Positions 56,601 to 64,000 of a DNA stretch of 64,000 nucleotides are shown here, one piece after another; the stretch's first letter is position 1, and every line of letters begins with the position of its first letter. The position numbers and the translations under genes were made by a program. The notes beneath the pieces are model-generated. The model did not search any database, was not told where the DNA came from, and worked only from the letters and a program-made list of their open reading frames with translations. The stretch lies in assembly GCA_949361645.1 (NCBI GenBank), contig OX442435.1:1771853-1835852 (forward strand). The letters run 5' to 3'. Origin of the DNA: Spongilla lacustris (taxonomy: Eukaryota > Porifera > Demospongiae > Spongillida > Spongillidae).

Positions 56601-58877
56601 TTGGCACATTCAATGTTTACATGGGTCACAAGTGGAGTTATGTAATAATCATCCACACATTTGTAAACTGTGGTTGGCATGACTCAGCACATATCAGAGA
56701 CACTCCTCCTGTAGGTTTTTTTAACCCAATAAGGCATGCGCGGGCTTTAAAGTAGTCTGGCGTTTCGTAAAGCAATGGCAAGATTTATAGTCATACGCGT
56801 CGTATATACTCGTATCGAACCCTCGTATATTCGAGTTGTACGGCTTGTACCAGCTGCAATAATAACAGAACATCATTCTCTCTGTATTCGAAACGGAGAT
56901 TTAGCATGCTGCAATTGTCTACGAAAAATGCGTAAGCTCAATCCTGAAATAGCGTTCGTAGTCAATCGTAGATACCTCTAGCGGTAGTAGCCTTACACAA
57001 GCAGTTGTGGGTCCTCATAGCCCAAGTTCCCAACATCATATCTTCGGTTTGCACAGGAGTGCACGTGCTTAACACACTACTGGGAGCTGATTCAAGGATA
57101 CTAGGGCCTGCACCTTCTTGAGAAGAGCGGCTAGGGCCTGCACTGTGTTGGGAACTTGGGCTACTATATAGGGCCTGCACCGCGTTGGGAACTTGGGCTA
57201 CTGGGGCCTGCACCATGTTGGCAACTTGGGCTACTAGGACCCACAACTGCTTGTGTAAGGCTACTACCGCTAGAGGTATCTACGAACGCTATTTCAGGAT
57301 TGAGCTTACGTATTTTTCGTAGACAATTGCAGCATGCTAAATCTCCGTTTCGAATACAGAGAGAATGATGTTCTGTTATTATTGCAGCTGGTACAACTCG
57401 AATATACAAGGGTCCGATACGAGTATATACGACGCGTATGACTATAAATCTTTTCATGGCTTTACGAAACGCCAGACTACTAAAAATACCTTTTAAAGCC
57501 CGCGCATGCCTTATTGGGTTAAAAAAACCTACAGGAGGAGTGTCTCTGATATGTGCTGAGTCATGCCAACCACAGTTTACAAATGTGTGGATGATTATTA
57601 CATAACTCCACTTGTAACCCATGTAAACATTGAAGGTGCCAAAAAAAAGAAAAAATGGCGTCCTGATGTTCAATCGCTTGTGGTTCCCAGAGATAACTGA
57701 TACTCAGACTTTTTATTTTTCAAAAACATTATAACAGGGTGTGGCTTTCACTATGTAAAAAAAATATGTCGAGTTTCAATCTGCAAGTGGTCTGAATTCT
57801 GTAAACCGTGTGATAAACACATATAATTTTTAACCCTTTAACCTCTATCATAAAAGCATATGATAATTTAGTTGTACATCAATAGAGCATCGATTTGATA
57901 CCAAATATAACCCTGCAAGATCTGTGAGAGCAAAGTAATGGCTCAGCAAAGGAGCAAAAATGAGGAGAATCATTAATTATTCATGACGATGTATTTCGTA
58001 AACCATTAAAGTTTTTTGACTTTTTTTTTCACCAAAGTTACTTTCATATGAGGACTGAAAAATATGAGAAGTTGCAACAAAATCTAAAGCTATGCGTCCA
58101 ATTTTAAGTGATCTTCATATGTATTGACCCACCAGCCACATAACTAAAGTCATGAGTATCTGCCGTACAAACGGTTCTGAGTTCGGCAACCACCTTGTCT
58201 ACAATGGTCATCTATTTTAGGCCCAAAAGTTACCGCTTTTGACAAGTTCCATTGTAGCAATTTACAAAATAAGAGGAAATACCTTTATTAATTTGTTTTA
58301 GCAAAGTAATAAATGAGGGAGGATTAGTAAATGATGAGCATTACCGGCTTCCTAGTGCCAGAGGTAGAGAAAACAAGGGTTGTGTAGACACAATGTTCAA
58401 CTTCACTAATTCATTCTGAAGTTAACTTTCATGGCCCAGAAAATGATTAAATTTATCTAGAAACACGCCAATTGTGGATACGTTTGAGCTGACATGATAT
58501 AGAGACTACACGTATGTCCATTACATAAAATATGCTGAATTAAAATCATTACTTATCAGTGAATAATTTGTATGCATTGACCACACCCTCCTTACTACAT
58601 CACTAACCATAGGAGAGCTGAAAAGGTGAACATTCAGAAGTGCAGCCAATAAATTCAGAAAGCTTTCTTCGATGTCCAATTACTTTCCCCTTAAATCTTA
58701 AGTCTATATGTACATGTATGTGGCCTCCATCAAAATAAGAAAGAACTTCAGTATTAATGTTCAGCTTCTTTGCAGCCTCTTCAATAAGACTGATGACCGT
58801 TTCCCCAGGGGGCTGCACCTGGGTAACCAACAGGCGCTGTCCATTCAGTACTCTGCACACCCAGAATGATTCCATGT
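39757..58877 (-). CDS. Gene B: paralogue of gene A, six modules plus kinase-like domain
   Basis: The exons recognised are 58608-58877, 55374-55622, 53891-54136, 53580-53819, 50847-51083, 50291-50563, 49555-49590, 46440-46490, 45602-45649, 44422-44460, 43413-43481 and 39757-40910. All are phase 1-1 except the last. They sum to 2912 nt, which with one entering base gives 971 codons, so the frame holds even though linker exons equivalent to gene A's 9 and 10 are lost. Module order and kinase-like domain match gene A. No intact start exon was found: the homologous segment at 62012 lacks the ATG and the frame. The gene may be expressed from another promoter, start at the ATG inside module 1, or be a young pseudogene. 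Open frames in all modules argue against long neutrality. Confidence 0.6.
41108..41166. repeat. (TAA)n microsatellite
   Basis: A trinucleotide run with one interruption ('attaaa'). It lies next to the RT fragment in a gene B intron. Confidence 0.9.
41189..41818 (-). pseudogene. RT-element zinc finger and restriction-like endonuclease (type 2)
   Basis: A 209-codon open frame. CPFCSSALDPDCHHALTC and GGDVIARHNKLRDCVANLC form the zinc-binding segment. RPADVLVPNWSLSNPAAFDL and KVIHLL give the D...xDxK-like endonuclease core, and VEVYGGWG is the usual trailing motif. No RT lies upstream within the frame, so it is the 3' part of an element, perhaps 5'-truncated on insertion. It is the best-preserved type-2 copy in the window. 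Confidence 0.7.
41840..42230 (+). other. GC-richer unassigned segment
   Basis: Composition differs from the flanks. A 107-codon plus frame (41901-42224) and an overlapping one are open, but neither shows a domain I recognise. It could belong to the adjacent RT element or another transposon. Confidence 0.25.
42415..42465. repeat. (TAA)n microsatellite
   Basis: About 17 uninterrupted TAA units in a gene B intron. They produce a poly-leucine chance frame on the minus strand. Confidence 0.9.
43413..43481 (-). CDS. Gene B linker exon (equivalent of A exon 14)
   Basis: 69 nt, acceptor AG at 43482-43483, donor gtaagt, phase 1-1. It encodes ELISLANICSEASSTHKRLK plus SGK. Confidence 0.75.
44422..44460 (-). 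CDS. Gene B linker exon (equivalent of A exon 13)
   Basis: 39 nt, acceptor AG at 44461-44462, donor gtatgt, phase 1-1, encoding GLKNGFDLRNCCE. It is three codons longer than in gene A. Confidence 0.6.
45602..45649 (-). CDS. Gene B linker exon (equivalent of A exon 12)
   Basis: 48 nt, acceptor AG at 45650-45651, donor gtaagt, phase 1-1, encoding DKEIEYQIPMLQGTET. Confidence 0.7.
46209..46251. repeat. Adjacent poly-C and poly-G runs
   Basis: 16 C (46210-46225), then GGTAG, then a run of 22 G ending at 46251. The two runs are complementary and could form a GC hairpin or quadruplex. It lies in a gene B intron. Confidence 0.85.
46440..46490 (-). CDS. Gene B linker exon (equivalent of A exon 11)
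   Basis: 51 nt, acceptor AG at 46491-46492, donor gtaaga, phase 1-1, encoding ALHIFFEVFIKTELSKL. Confidence 0.75.
   Translation of the reverse strand, partial: PCISFLKYLLRLNCQN
47500..48420. other. GC-richer intron segment, possible old RT debris
   Basis: About 0.9 kb of gene B intron with higher GC than its surroundings and many broken short frames on both strands. A minus-strand 'VSQQGCP' near 47640 faintly recalls the QG-P motif of RT. This is not enough for an assignment. Confidence 0.25.
49096..49227. mobile_element. 132-bp palindromic MITE with CACTG ends
   Basis: The ends are CACTGCTAAAAACAAAGAGTG and the inverse CACTCTTTGTTTTTTGCAGTG, with interior arms sharing 'gatttaatctattgaagatt'. 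It is almost a perfect hairpin. It sits where gene A has linker exon 9. Read from the local acceptor, the frame meets a stop inside the MITE. CACTG ends occur in CACTA-like and Chapaev-like groups; the class is not settled. Confidence 0.8.
49379..49416. repeat. (AATC)n microsatellite
   Basis: Irregular AATC/AAAT tetranucleotide units in a gene B intron. Confidence 0.8.
49555..49590 (-). CDS. Gene B linker exon (equivalent of A exon 8)
   Basis: 36 nt, acceptor AG at 49591-49592, donor gtaagc, phase 1-1, encoding DDEPIVPSKFAQ, identical in protein to gene A. Confidence 0.8.
49791..50228. mobile_element. TTAA-flanked palindromic element, gene B only
   Basis: The ends are TGTCTATTGTCCTGAATGTC and the inverse GACATTCAGGACATTAGACA, bounded by TTAA on both sides (49787-49790 and 50229-50232). 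Much of the 438 bp folds on itself, with 'ggacctatccataacgct' and 'agcgtaatggataggtcc' at the centre. The gene A intron lacks it. Non-coding. Confidence 0.75.
50291..50563 (-). CDS. Gene B module 6 exon (ubiquitin-like)
   Basis: 273 nt, acceptor AG at 50564-50565, donor GT at 50289-50290, phase 1-1. It starts EYDEFVVYRNVNGKCSSAEV. The conserved first-strand cysteine of the family (V-C-R) is tyrosine here. Confidence 0.75.
50602..50649. repeat. (AT)n microsatellite
   Basis: An uninterrupted AT run just upstream of the module-6 exon in gene B. Confidence 0.95.
50847..51083 (-). CDS. Gene B module 5 exon (ubiquitin-like)
   Basis: 237 nt, acceptor AG at 51084-51085, donor GT at 50845-50846, phase 1-1. 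DMKKFWVCRVCSGERFSVTE, then EESGTIADLKRTVIAALKIE and PIELSW. It is two codons shorter than gene A in the loop after the helix. Confidence 0.8.
51440..51940 (-). pseudogene. RT-element zinc-finger segment (type 2), decayed
   Basis: Across three minus-strand frames it reads GSECALCPENILDPLGHHYY, then GRDVAIQHNTLRDLLTES, the same segment as at 41640-41780. It lies in the gene B intron between modules 4 and 5; the gene A intron there is only about 440 bp and lacks it. Confidence 0.55.
51941..53579 (-). other. Gene B intron, no feature seen
   Basis: About 1.6 kb that is absent from the short gene A intron. Only chance frames. It may be further transposon debris. Confidence 0.35.
53580..53819 (-). 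CDS. Gene B module 4 exon (ubiquitin-like)
   Basis: 240 nt, acceptor AG at 53820-53821, donor GT at 53578-53579, phase 1-1. EDSFFVCHRANGLKSLIDV to LPLELSW. Almost identical to copy C. Confidence 0.8.
53891..54136 (-). CDS. Gene B module 3 exon (ubiquitin-like)
   Basis: 246 nt, acceptor AG at 54137-54138, donor GT at 53889-53890, phase 1-1. GTDEFWVCQECNEEHKSIT to CPLVLCW. Only 71 bp of intron separates it from module 4. Confidence 0.8.
55374..55622 (-). CDS. Gene B module 2 exon (ubiquitin-like)
   Basis: 249 nt, acceptor AG at 55623-55624, donor GT at 55372-55373, phase 1-1. DEDEFWVCREINGKNYAVTE to SSPFVLVY. Confidence 0.8.
55810..55970. repeat. Minisatellite of a ~40-bp unit
   Basis: About four diverged units around 'gaatcggccgaaagcg(c/g)aca', with intervening C-rich runs. 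It lies in a C/G-rich block (55720-56040) of a gene B intron that gene A lacks. Confidence 0.7.
56113..58130. mobile_element. 2-kb foldback element with ACCA target duplication
   Basis: The arms of about 900 bp are near-perfect reverse complements. The outer ends are GGGTCAATACATATGAAG and the inverse CTTCATATGTATTGACCC. The flanks carry ACCA on each side (56109-56112 and 58131-58134). The spacer (about 57030-57210) holds four 30-35-bp units starting 'gggcctgcac'. Each arm contains the same reading frame starting MNIRTPFFLFFGTFNVYMG (56570 plus, 57673 minus). No transposase is recognised. Confidence 0.8.
57164..57673 (-). other. Arm-encoded ORF of the foldback element
   Basis: A 169-codon frame reading from the right arm into the spacer repeats (ending in PSSPS-type repeats). 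The left arm has the same start on the opposite strand (56570) but is broken. The sequence is not recognised. It may be chance, although a frame preserved within a repeat arm merits note. Confidence 0.3.
58608..58877 (-). CDS. Gene B module 1 exon (ubiquitin-like)
   Basis: 270 nt, acceptor AG at 58878-58879, donor gttagt, phase 1-1. DMESFWVCRVLNGQRLLVTQ to SPFQLSY. Very similar to gene A. The ATG two bases into the exon is a possible start if the upstream first exon is truly lost. Confidence 0.8.
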
Positions 58878-58939
58878 CTAGTCAGCAAAAATAGACGTGA
58901 ACATATGCAAGAAGTGTCAGAGTATGTGTACAGTACATA

Positions 58940-58960
58940 CCCCCCCCCCCCCCCCCCCCC
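58940..58960. repeat. Poly-C run
   Basis: 21 C just upstream of the gene B module-1 exon. It is absent from gene A at the matching place. Confidence 0.9.
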
Positions 58961-59460
58961 ATTAAAAAACTGCAAATCATGAACACTGCTGCATACCATC
59001 TTTCCTGAGATGTTGAAAAAGGCTAATGGTTGCAGAGATCATAGATTCAGAGGCAGATCTGGGAAAATAGCTCTGCCCAATACTCACATTGAAATGTAAC
59101 GTTAATAAAACAATCAGTGCCTTCATTTTAACCTGATGATGGATAGTCCAATTTTTAATGTGTAACAATAATTTGATAGAATATTACGGCTCACAAAAAA
59201 ATTCTATTATTAAAAAAATAACTAACCGCATAAACTGGACATCATTCTGTACATATTAGGCTATCAGTTTCTAATCCATATCCCTCTTTAGGATATCTAG
59301 TTTTGGACTATACATGAAATCATGTTCATACTCTGAGTCGTACTGTAGCGGTCACAAAGAAAGGACTGGCCCCAGCCACAACAGTGCTGTAAATATAAGT
59401 ATTGGAGCATTCCATGTCAATCACATCAAACCATGTCTGGAAACAGATCGAAACTGAAGG

Positions 59461-59549
59461 TGTAGAGTAATGTATCAGGATTTAACCCATTGATGCATGC
59501 ATGCTTGTGTAATTCTTGTGATTATTGAATTGATGTGCAGTATGCTACA
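59461..59549 (+). repeat. 5' LTR of the Ty3-like element
   Basis: 89 bp, from tgtagagtaatgtatcagga to gtatgctaca. It shares 'tttaacc(c/a)attgatgcatg' and 'attgatgtgcag' with the 3' LTR. It is very short for an LTR, so it may itself be deleted. Confidence 0.7.
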
Positions 59550-59628
59550 TGGTGGCAGTGGTAGGATATTGATGGCAAGTATTTGTCTACAACCATCTGA
59601 ACCATTCAATTAATCTCAAGTACATGGT

Positions 59629-60400
59629 ATGCATGCTCCTATACTGCCTAAGCCCCTGGGGGAAAATGCAGAGAATGTTCTTTTGTCTATCAGTGTGACA
59701 CCTGAGGAATTGGGATGTTACAAGTCAGCATTGAAAAAATTCAACCCTTTTTTCGAAGTTAGAAACAATGTCATTTCTGAGCAAGCGTGGCTTAACTGCC
59801 ATGTGCAAGTAGACGTCGAGCCTGTAAAACAGCCTTTACAGCCTTGCTGAGAATTGTGAGTAAGGGTCATGGAAGGATGAAATGATACCCCATTGATTAG
59901 TGGTGGGGCTATTGGATGGTAACCTCTCTGAACAACTGAAGTTGGATCCCGAATGTACTCTTGAAAGTGCGAAGAGAGCTGAGGCTGTTAGAGAACAGTA
60001 ACAAGCATTAAAAGGGGGGACTCAAAACCTGGGGCAACTAATATAGATGCAATGGGACAAAGAGAGCAATTAGCTAAGAGGCCCCCCACACCATCCAATG
60101 CGGGTAGAAACAGGTGTGAAAATTGTGGTAGGAGAACTGTTGCATGCTACACTTGTGGCAAACAAGGTCACTTTAGTGCTCATTGTTGCTCTAAAGTGGT
60201 GCTAGCCGTATCAGTGCAGTATTTTGAAGAGGATATGACGTAGGCTGGTCCATTGGAACTCTGCATGGGTAATGAAGATACAGCTGCATGGATGGTTGAT
60301 ATTGCTTCTCATAGTAAACACCTGAGATTCATGATGGACACAGGAGCAGAAGGAAGTCACAGCAATTTCAAAAGAACATGTGGTCAAATCTGCTATTTGG
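59629..60400 (+). pseudogene. Ty3-like gag and protease remnants
   Basis: Residues of the first frame, NPFFEVRNNVISEQAWLNC, match the gag pattern F.V..N.I.E.A.FN. After a stop, CYTCGKQGHFSAHC (60140-60185) is a CCHC zinc knuckle. LRFMMDTGAEGSH (about 60320-60360) carries the DTG-type aspartic-protease motif. Several stops and shifts separate them. Confidence 0.65.
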
Positions 60401-60599
60401 AGCATTGTATGGACCTTCTCTACACAATCTAGGAGCTCTTCTAATGGAACTTATACGCTTAATTAGTAGACCATGTTTTTCACCAACCAGTAAGGTTGGT
60501 GAAAAAAGGTCTCAAGGGAAATTGCCAATCCAGGCACTCCATCCACTGGCCAGAGTCAACAGTACTGATGACTACAGTGCACACATATACCAAAGACAC

Positions 60600-60910
60600 C
60601 ACTTGAAGATGACACAGAGGTGTGGGTATCAACAGATGGAAAAAATGTGCCATGCAGGCACCATCACAACACCTGCCCCCATGCAGGGTCATATCTTGTA
60701 CAAACTGCCACAGATCAATTGAGAAGGAACAGACAACACCTAAAAGAAATTCCACCAATCAAGGATGCCTCAACTGAGGATCCAGATGTCCAAGACCAGC
60801 CTTTAAATTTGAACCTGATGAGACCGAACCTCAACCACAGAGCCCTATATCATAACACACTCTTGAACCAGAACAGCTATAAGACCCTCTCTACGATTCT
60901 AAAAGTGGAG
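60600..60910 (+). pseudogene. Ty3-like integrase C-terminal remnant
   Basis: The frame 60620-60940 reads GSYLVQTATDQLRRNRQHLK, which matches the conserved tail of Ty3-type integrases. The preceding catalytic domains are gone, placing this tail directly after the protease and showing an internal deletion of several kilobases. Confidence 0.55.
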
Positions 60911-60911
60911 A

Positions 60912-61004
60912 TGCAGAGTAATTTACCACGTGAGTATTAGAATTTAACCAATTGATGCATGTTCTTGTGATATATATTATTGGATTGATGTGCAGCACGC
61001 TACA
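60912..61004 (+). repeat. 3' LTR of the Ty3-like element
   Basis: 93 bp, from tgcagagtaatttaccacgt to gcacgctaca, directly repeated from 59461-59549 with several differences. Confidence 0.7.
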
Positions 61005-62011
61005 AATGGCACTCTAAGGAACTTTCAGTGTTGTATACAACGTGATCATGAAATCATACCTTGTCACGTATCAACCAATCAGCATGACTTATGGCATTGT
61101 TGTACTGCCTATTTGTCCTTGGGAAAGTCTATTGGACCTGATAGATTGTGACAGGTAGGAAGATATCCAATACTAGTAGTGAGCCTAACAGCCTGCACCG
61201 CACATAGTGTCATTCTGCAGAGCAACTGTAGCCAAATTCTCCCTGCATGTCGTCTTATTAAAGTACCCACATTATGTACTGCAACAAAAGGTAACACAAA
61301 GCAACAATGCCCCGAAGGCTACAGGCCCTTACAAGGACAAGGCTGTGCTGTCCTGGCAACCAAAAATGGTTCATAAAGAAAACCAGTAACAGAAATGTTG
61401 TCATCATACTATGCTGTTTAGAGGTTCTCGTGAAAGAACTGTATGAGGGAAGGTAGGGGAAAACATTTTGTGCCAGACCTTGTTACATGTACGTACATTG
61501 TGGTACATAAAAGAAATGTCCTGAAGACATGGTCACATGCAGTAAATATAATGAGAAGATCAAAGATTAGTATGGTGTGGCCTTGCAGTTAGCCAGTGCT
61601 ACTTAGCTATGCTATGCACATAATATTGAAACATAATATTGAAGGCGTATTGTATAGTGAAGGTCGGCTACTAATGGGAACATTCTCCAGACCTTATTGT
61701 GTACGCTAAACTCTAATCACTAATACATTTAACACCTTCTTTCTGTCCAATCACCACGCTGGTCATGTGCTGCACGTGTAATAACACCTCAGCCCTGCAC
61801 ATGCCTGCCACACAGATCTCCTAATATCTTTCGTAGGCCTATTTCGAGCACCTTCTTAACCGTCCAGTCACCACGCTGCACACATAACGACACATTATAG
61901 TCAGATGCAAGTGCAACCAAGTGCAACAAACTGAGCTGCTTCTAGCCATTCCGATCCAAACCGCGATCCGTACATTCCAAATGTGGATTTGGCAATAAAT
62001 AAACGACTCAC

Positions 62012-62060
62012 CCAATTTTTCCAGCTCTCAATATTTTCTTCCGTGCGTAACTCTAACCGA
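62012..62060 (-). pseudogene. Relic of the gene B first exon
   Basis: 'ggaagaaaatattgagagct' and the donor gtgagt match the gene A first exon (36775-36862). The upstream ATG half is not conserved, and an 8-nt length difference before the donor breaks the phase-1 frame. In that frame a TGA is met within the exon. Flanking promoter-side sequence (61700-62000) still resembles 36470-36770. Confidence 0.55.
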
Positions 62061-62900
62061 GGGGTCCGACCAGGGTCCGACACGCCTAAAATCTCGTACG
62101 ACCAGCTCAGAAATTAATTTCGAAATGACGAAATACAAAATTCCGGCAGAAATTTCCGTAATACAATGAAATTTCCGTATTCTAATAAATTAAATTTTAA
62201 TGAAATTTCCGGATATCTAGAAATTTTACTCTGGTTATTGAGAAATTTTAGTGAGGAATATCGAGCTGCGACGACCCATTGTTCAAACAAAAGAGCAATT
62301 ATAAGTTCGCTTACCATGTTATCGGTGTCCTCAGCCAATAGTTTGGTACGTTCTACGCGAATGGACTGGGGACGAGTGAAACATTCTGAGAAAGGAATTT
62401 AAAGAACAATCATGTCACATGGCAAATTTCATATCAGCGGTTTTAATAACGTAACTAGTTATACATATAACCTATCTGTATTATGTCAGTGCACCTGGAT
62501 CCTGGCTAATGTCTCCCCCCCCTCCCCCCCCGTGACAGGCAATAAATGAGGCAGCACCACATGAAACAACAGCATGAATATGACAAAAAGCACACCAAAT
62601 AAAACTTGCCAATTGCTACCAGGGGCGATTACATAGAATCATATACTAAATCTTCTTATAAATCACAATGAACGATTTTTTTCAAATGTTCTTTCTTCAG
62701 GTACAAAAATTGCAATACAGCAATAAAAAGGATCAATGAAACAATAAATGGTTACAACGAGTTTAGCAGATGCAGATGTGTTCTTTTTAGCACAAGCTGT
62801 AGCTAGCCACTCAAATCAATTCTGCTTTCAGACTGAATGCAGCTGCCATTCATTTGGACCCCTTCGTTAATATGTACATGTAGTTCAGGTGTAGGTACAG

Positions 62901-63440
62901 TTATTCTAAAGGCCTTATGTTGCTGGGATTCAAGATATCAATTTGTACAGCATCCTGCATAGCTTTGTCACGAGCAATCTATGGCCAGATGAAGTGAGAA
63001 CTTTAAATGATATATATTCAAAATTATACTTACGGTTTTCATAAATGATGATAGTGTTGCGGCAACTTGAATATTAGCTCTCAGCCCATAAAAATCATTC
63101 AGGTTTAAAAAAATAAAAAGACACACACACTTTAAATCTTACCTTCAGTCTTTTCAGCATAGTTTTTTTTTGGCAAGATACAAATGGGACTCACCAAGTC
63201 TGTTTTTAATGTTTCATCATTTCCACCCCAAGTTAGATCCTCTAATGAAGTCTTCAGTAGTTCACTGAACTCATCAGAAAATAATGGCATGATATTCTGC
63301 AACGACAGAACAATTCATTAGTTTGTCAATGTTATAGCAAATATAACTTACCAGTAGAATACTTGGTAGCGTTTTCTGATTGTAAGGCAACGTACGTACA
63401 TATCTTATAAACAGCAGCGTTAGCAATAACAAAACAAAAA
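62901..63440 (-). CDS. Unidentified small gene, 3' exons
   Basis: Four exons fit together on the minus strand: one from about 63440 to 63352 (donor gtaagt; start not defined), then 63143-63296, 63034-63077 and 62901-62978 with a TAA stop. Phases agree (0, 1, 0). The joined peptide contains LPYNQKTLPSILL, NIMPLFSDEFSELLKTSLED, ANIQVAATLSSFMKT and IARDKAMQDAVQIDILNPSN. The pieces look helical and non-repetitive. I do not recognise the family. It is not part of the module genes, although its second intron is also phase 1. The 5' end may lie past the window or in an undetected exon. Confidence 0.45.
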
Positions 63441-64000
63441 TAGTATCGGTACACCGCGCCTCGTGTGTATGATACTGCTTGCGCTCAAATTATAGGATTA
63501 CTGCTCTTCTGATGGTATAGTTTCAGCGATATAGAGCCAAGACTTGTTAGGTTTCTTCACCTGTGATACTCTACAATGCATGTTCCTTTTGAAAGGGCCT
63601 CAGGAACAACATAAGGTTATATCCAGTTTGGTTCCATTTTAGAACCCTTTTTTGTTAGTTTCTTAGTAGCACAACAGCTCCCACTTTTGCATTGTAGTGT
63701 ACCTTCTGCCTGCACTGAGCCATGTTGTTGCACACTTACAATGTATCATTGCCTGTGTGTCAATATGTACAACTGAGTGATATGGTATTTAAATGAATTG
63801 CTGTATTCTGGATATGAGTTTGGTTTCATGTTGAATTCAATGAGCAAAATGAGGATGTCTGCCATACAAAAAGGGGGTGAATGGTTCAATCATGAATAGA
63901 AACACGAATTACACTGTCAAAACAGAATACAAATACAATTGATCTGGACGTAGGATTTGTGGGCATGAATTTGTACAAGAAGTGCAATAATAAATTGATG
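63441..64000. other. Right edge, no feature seen
   Basis: Only short chance frames. It may hold the promoter or first exon of the small gene at 62901-63440. Confidence 0.3.

Larger units (their letters stand above)
59461..61004 (+). mobile_element. Internally deleted Ty3-like LTR element with ~90-bp LTRs
   Basis: Direct repeats at 59461-59549 and 60912-61004, both TG...CA, flank a plus-strand interior of 1.36 kb. Just after the first LTR is TGGTGGCAGTGG, a plausible primer-binding site. The interior reads a gag fragment, a zinc knuckle, a protease motif and the integrase C-terminal segment, but RT, RNase H and most of integrase are missing. Gene A's homologous interval (near 34755) is uninterrupted. 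Confidence 0.75.

Noticed and set aside
61901..62083. 60-codon frame starting near 62083 as a new first exon of gene B
   Set aside because: Its start is GTG, not ATG, and its donor phase (0) does not fit the phase-1 acceptor of module 1.

Overview
The window is animal-type nuclear DNA: AT-rich, packed with transposon debris, with short protein-coding exons bounded by GT/AG introns. The mix of BEL/Pao and Ty3-like LTR elements, reverse-transcriptase elements with a restriction-like endonuclease, hairpin MITEs and a foldback element points to an early-branching invertebrate. A sponge is my best guess, but no single diagnostic gene is present.

The centrepiece is a duplicated gene on the minus strand. 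Gene A (36862 down to 11392) can be assembled as 15 exons whose lengths total 3105 nt, exactly 1034 codons plus a stop. It encodes a short, very basic N-terminus, six tandem modules of about 80-95 residues (one module per exon), seven small linker exons, and one large C-terminal exon with a protein-kinase-like domain. In the kinase-like domain the catalytic-loop aspartate is replaced by asparagine. Every intron in the model is phase 1, so each module is a symmetric exon that can be duplicated or lost without changing frame. By eye, the modules look ubiquitin-like and recall the N-terminal domain of Crinkler-type proteins. That assignment is an inference.

Gene B (58877 down to 39757) has the same six modules in the same order, most of the linker exons and the same kinase-like exon. 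Its matching first exon (near 62012) has lost the start codon, linker exon 9 is altered, and a 132-bp MITE lies in linker exon 8. Copy C (6658-8694) holds only modules 2-4 and is closest to gene B.

Around and inside these genes lie many mobile elements. They include a broken BEL/Pao element (1-5191), RT/endonuclease fragments (10.4-11.1, 20.6-20.9, 26.2-27.5, 41.2-41.8 and 51.4-51.9 kb) and an internally deleted Ty3-like element with LTRs of about 90 bp (59461-61004). There are also TTAA-flanked elements (19.2-20.0 and 49.8-50.2 kb), hairpin MITEs (8.8, 16.0, 28.0 and 34.3 kb), a TIR element (35.06-36.13 kb) and a 2-kb foldback palindrome (56113-58130). Several sit in only one gene copy, and the other copy preserves the empty site. 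Low-complexity DNA includes a 1-kb pyrimidine-rich minisatellite (32.5-33.56 kb) and many poly-G/C runs.

At the right end, 62901-63440 (minus) holds at least four exons of a further, unidentified small gene. No tRNA, rRNA, CRISPR array or bacterial-style operon was seen.
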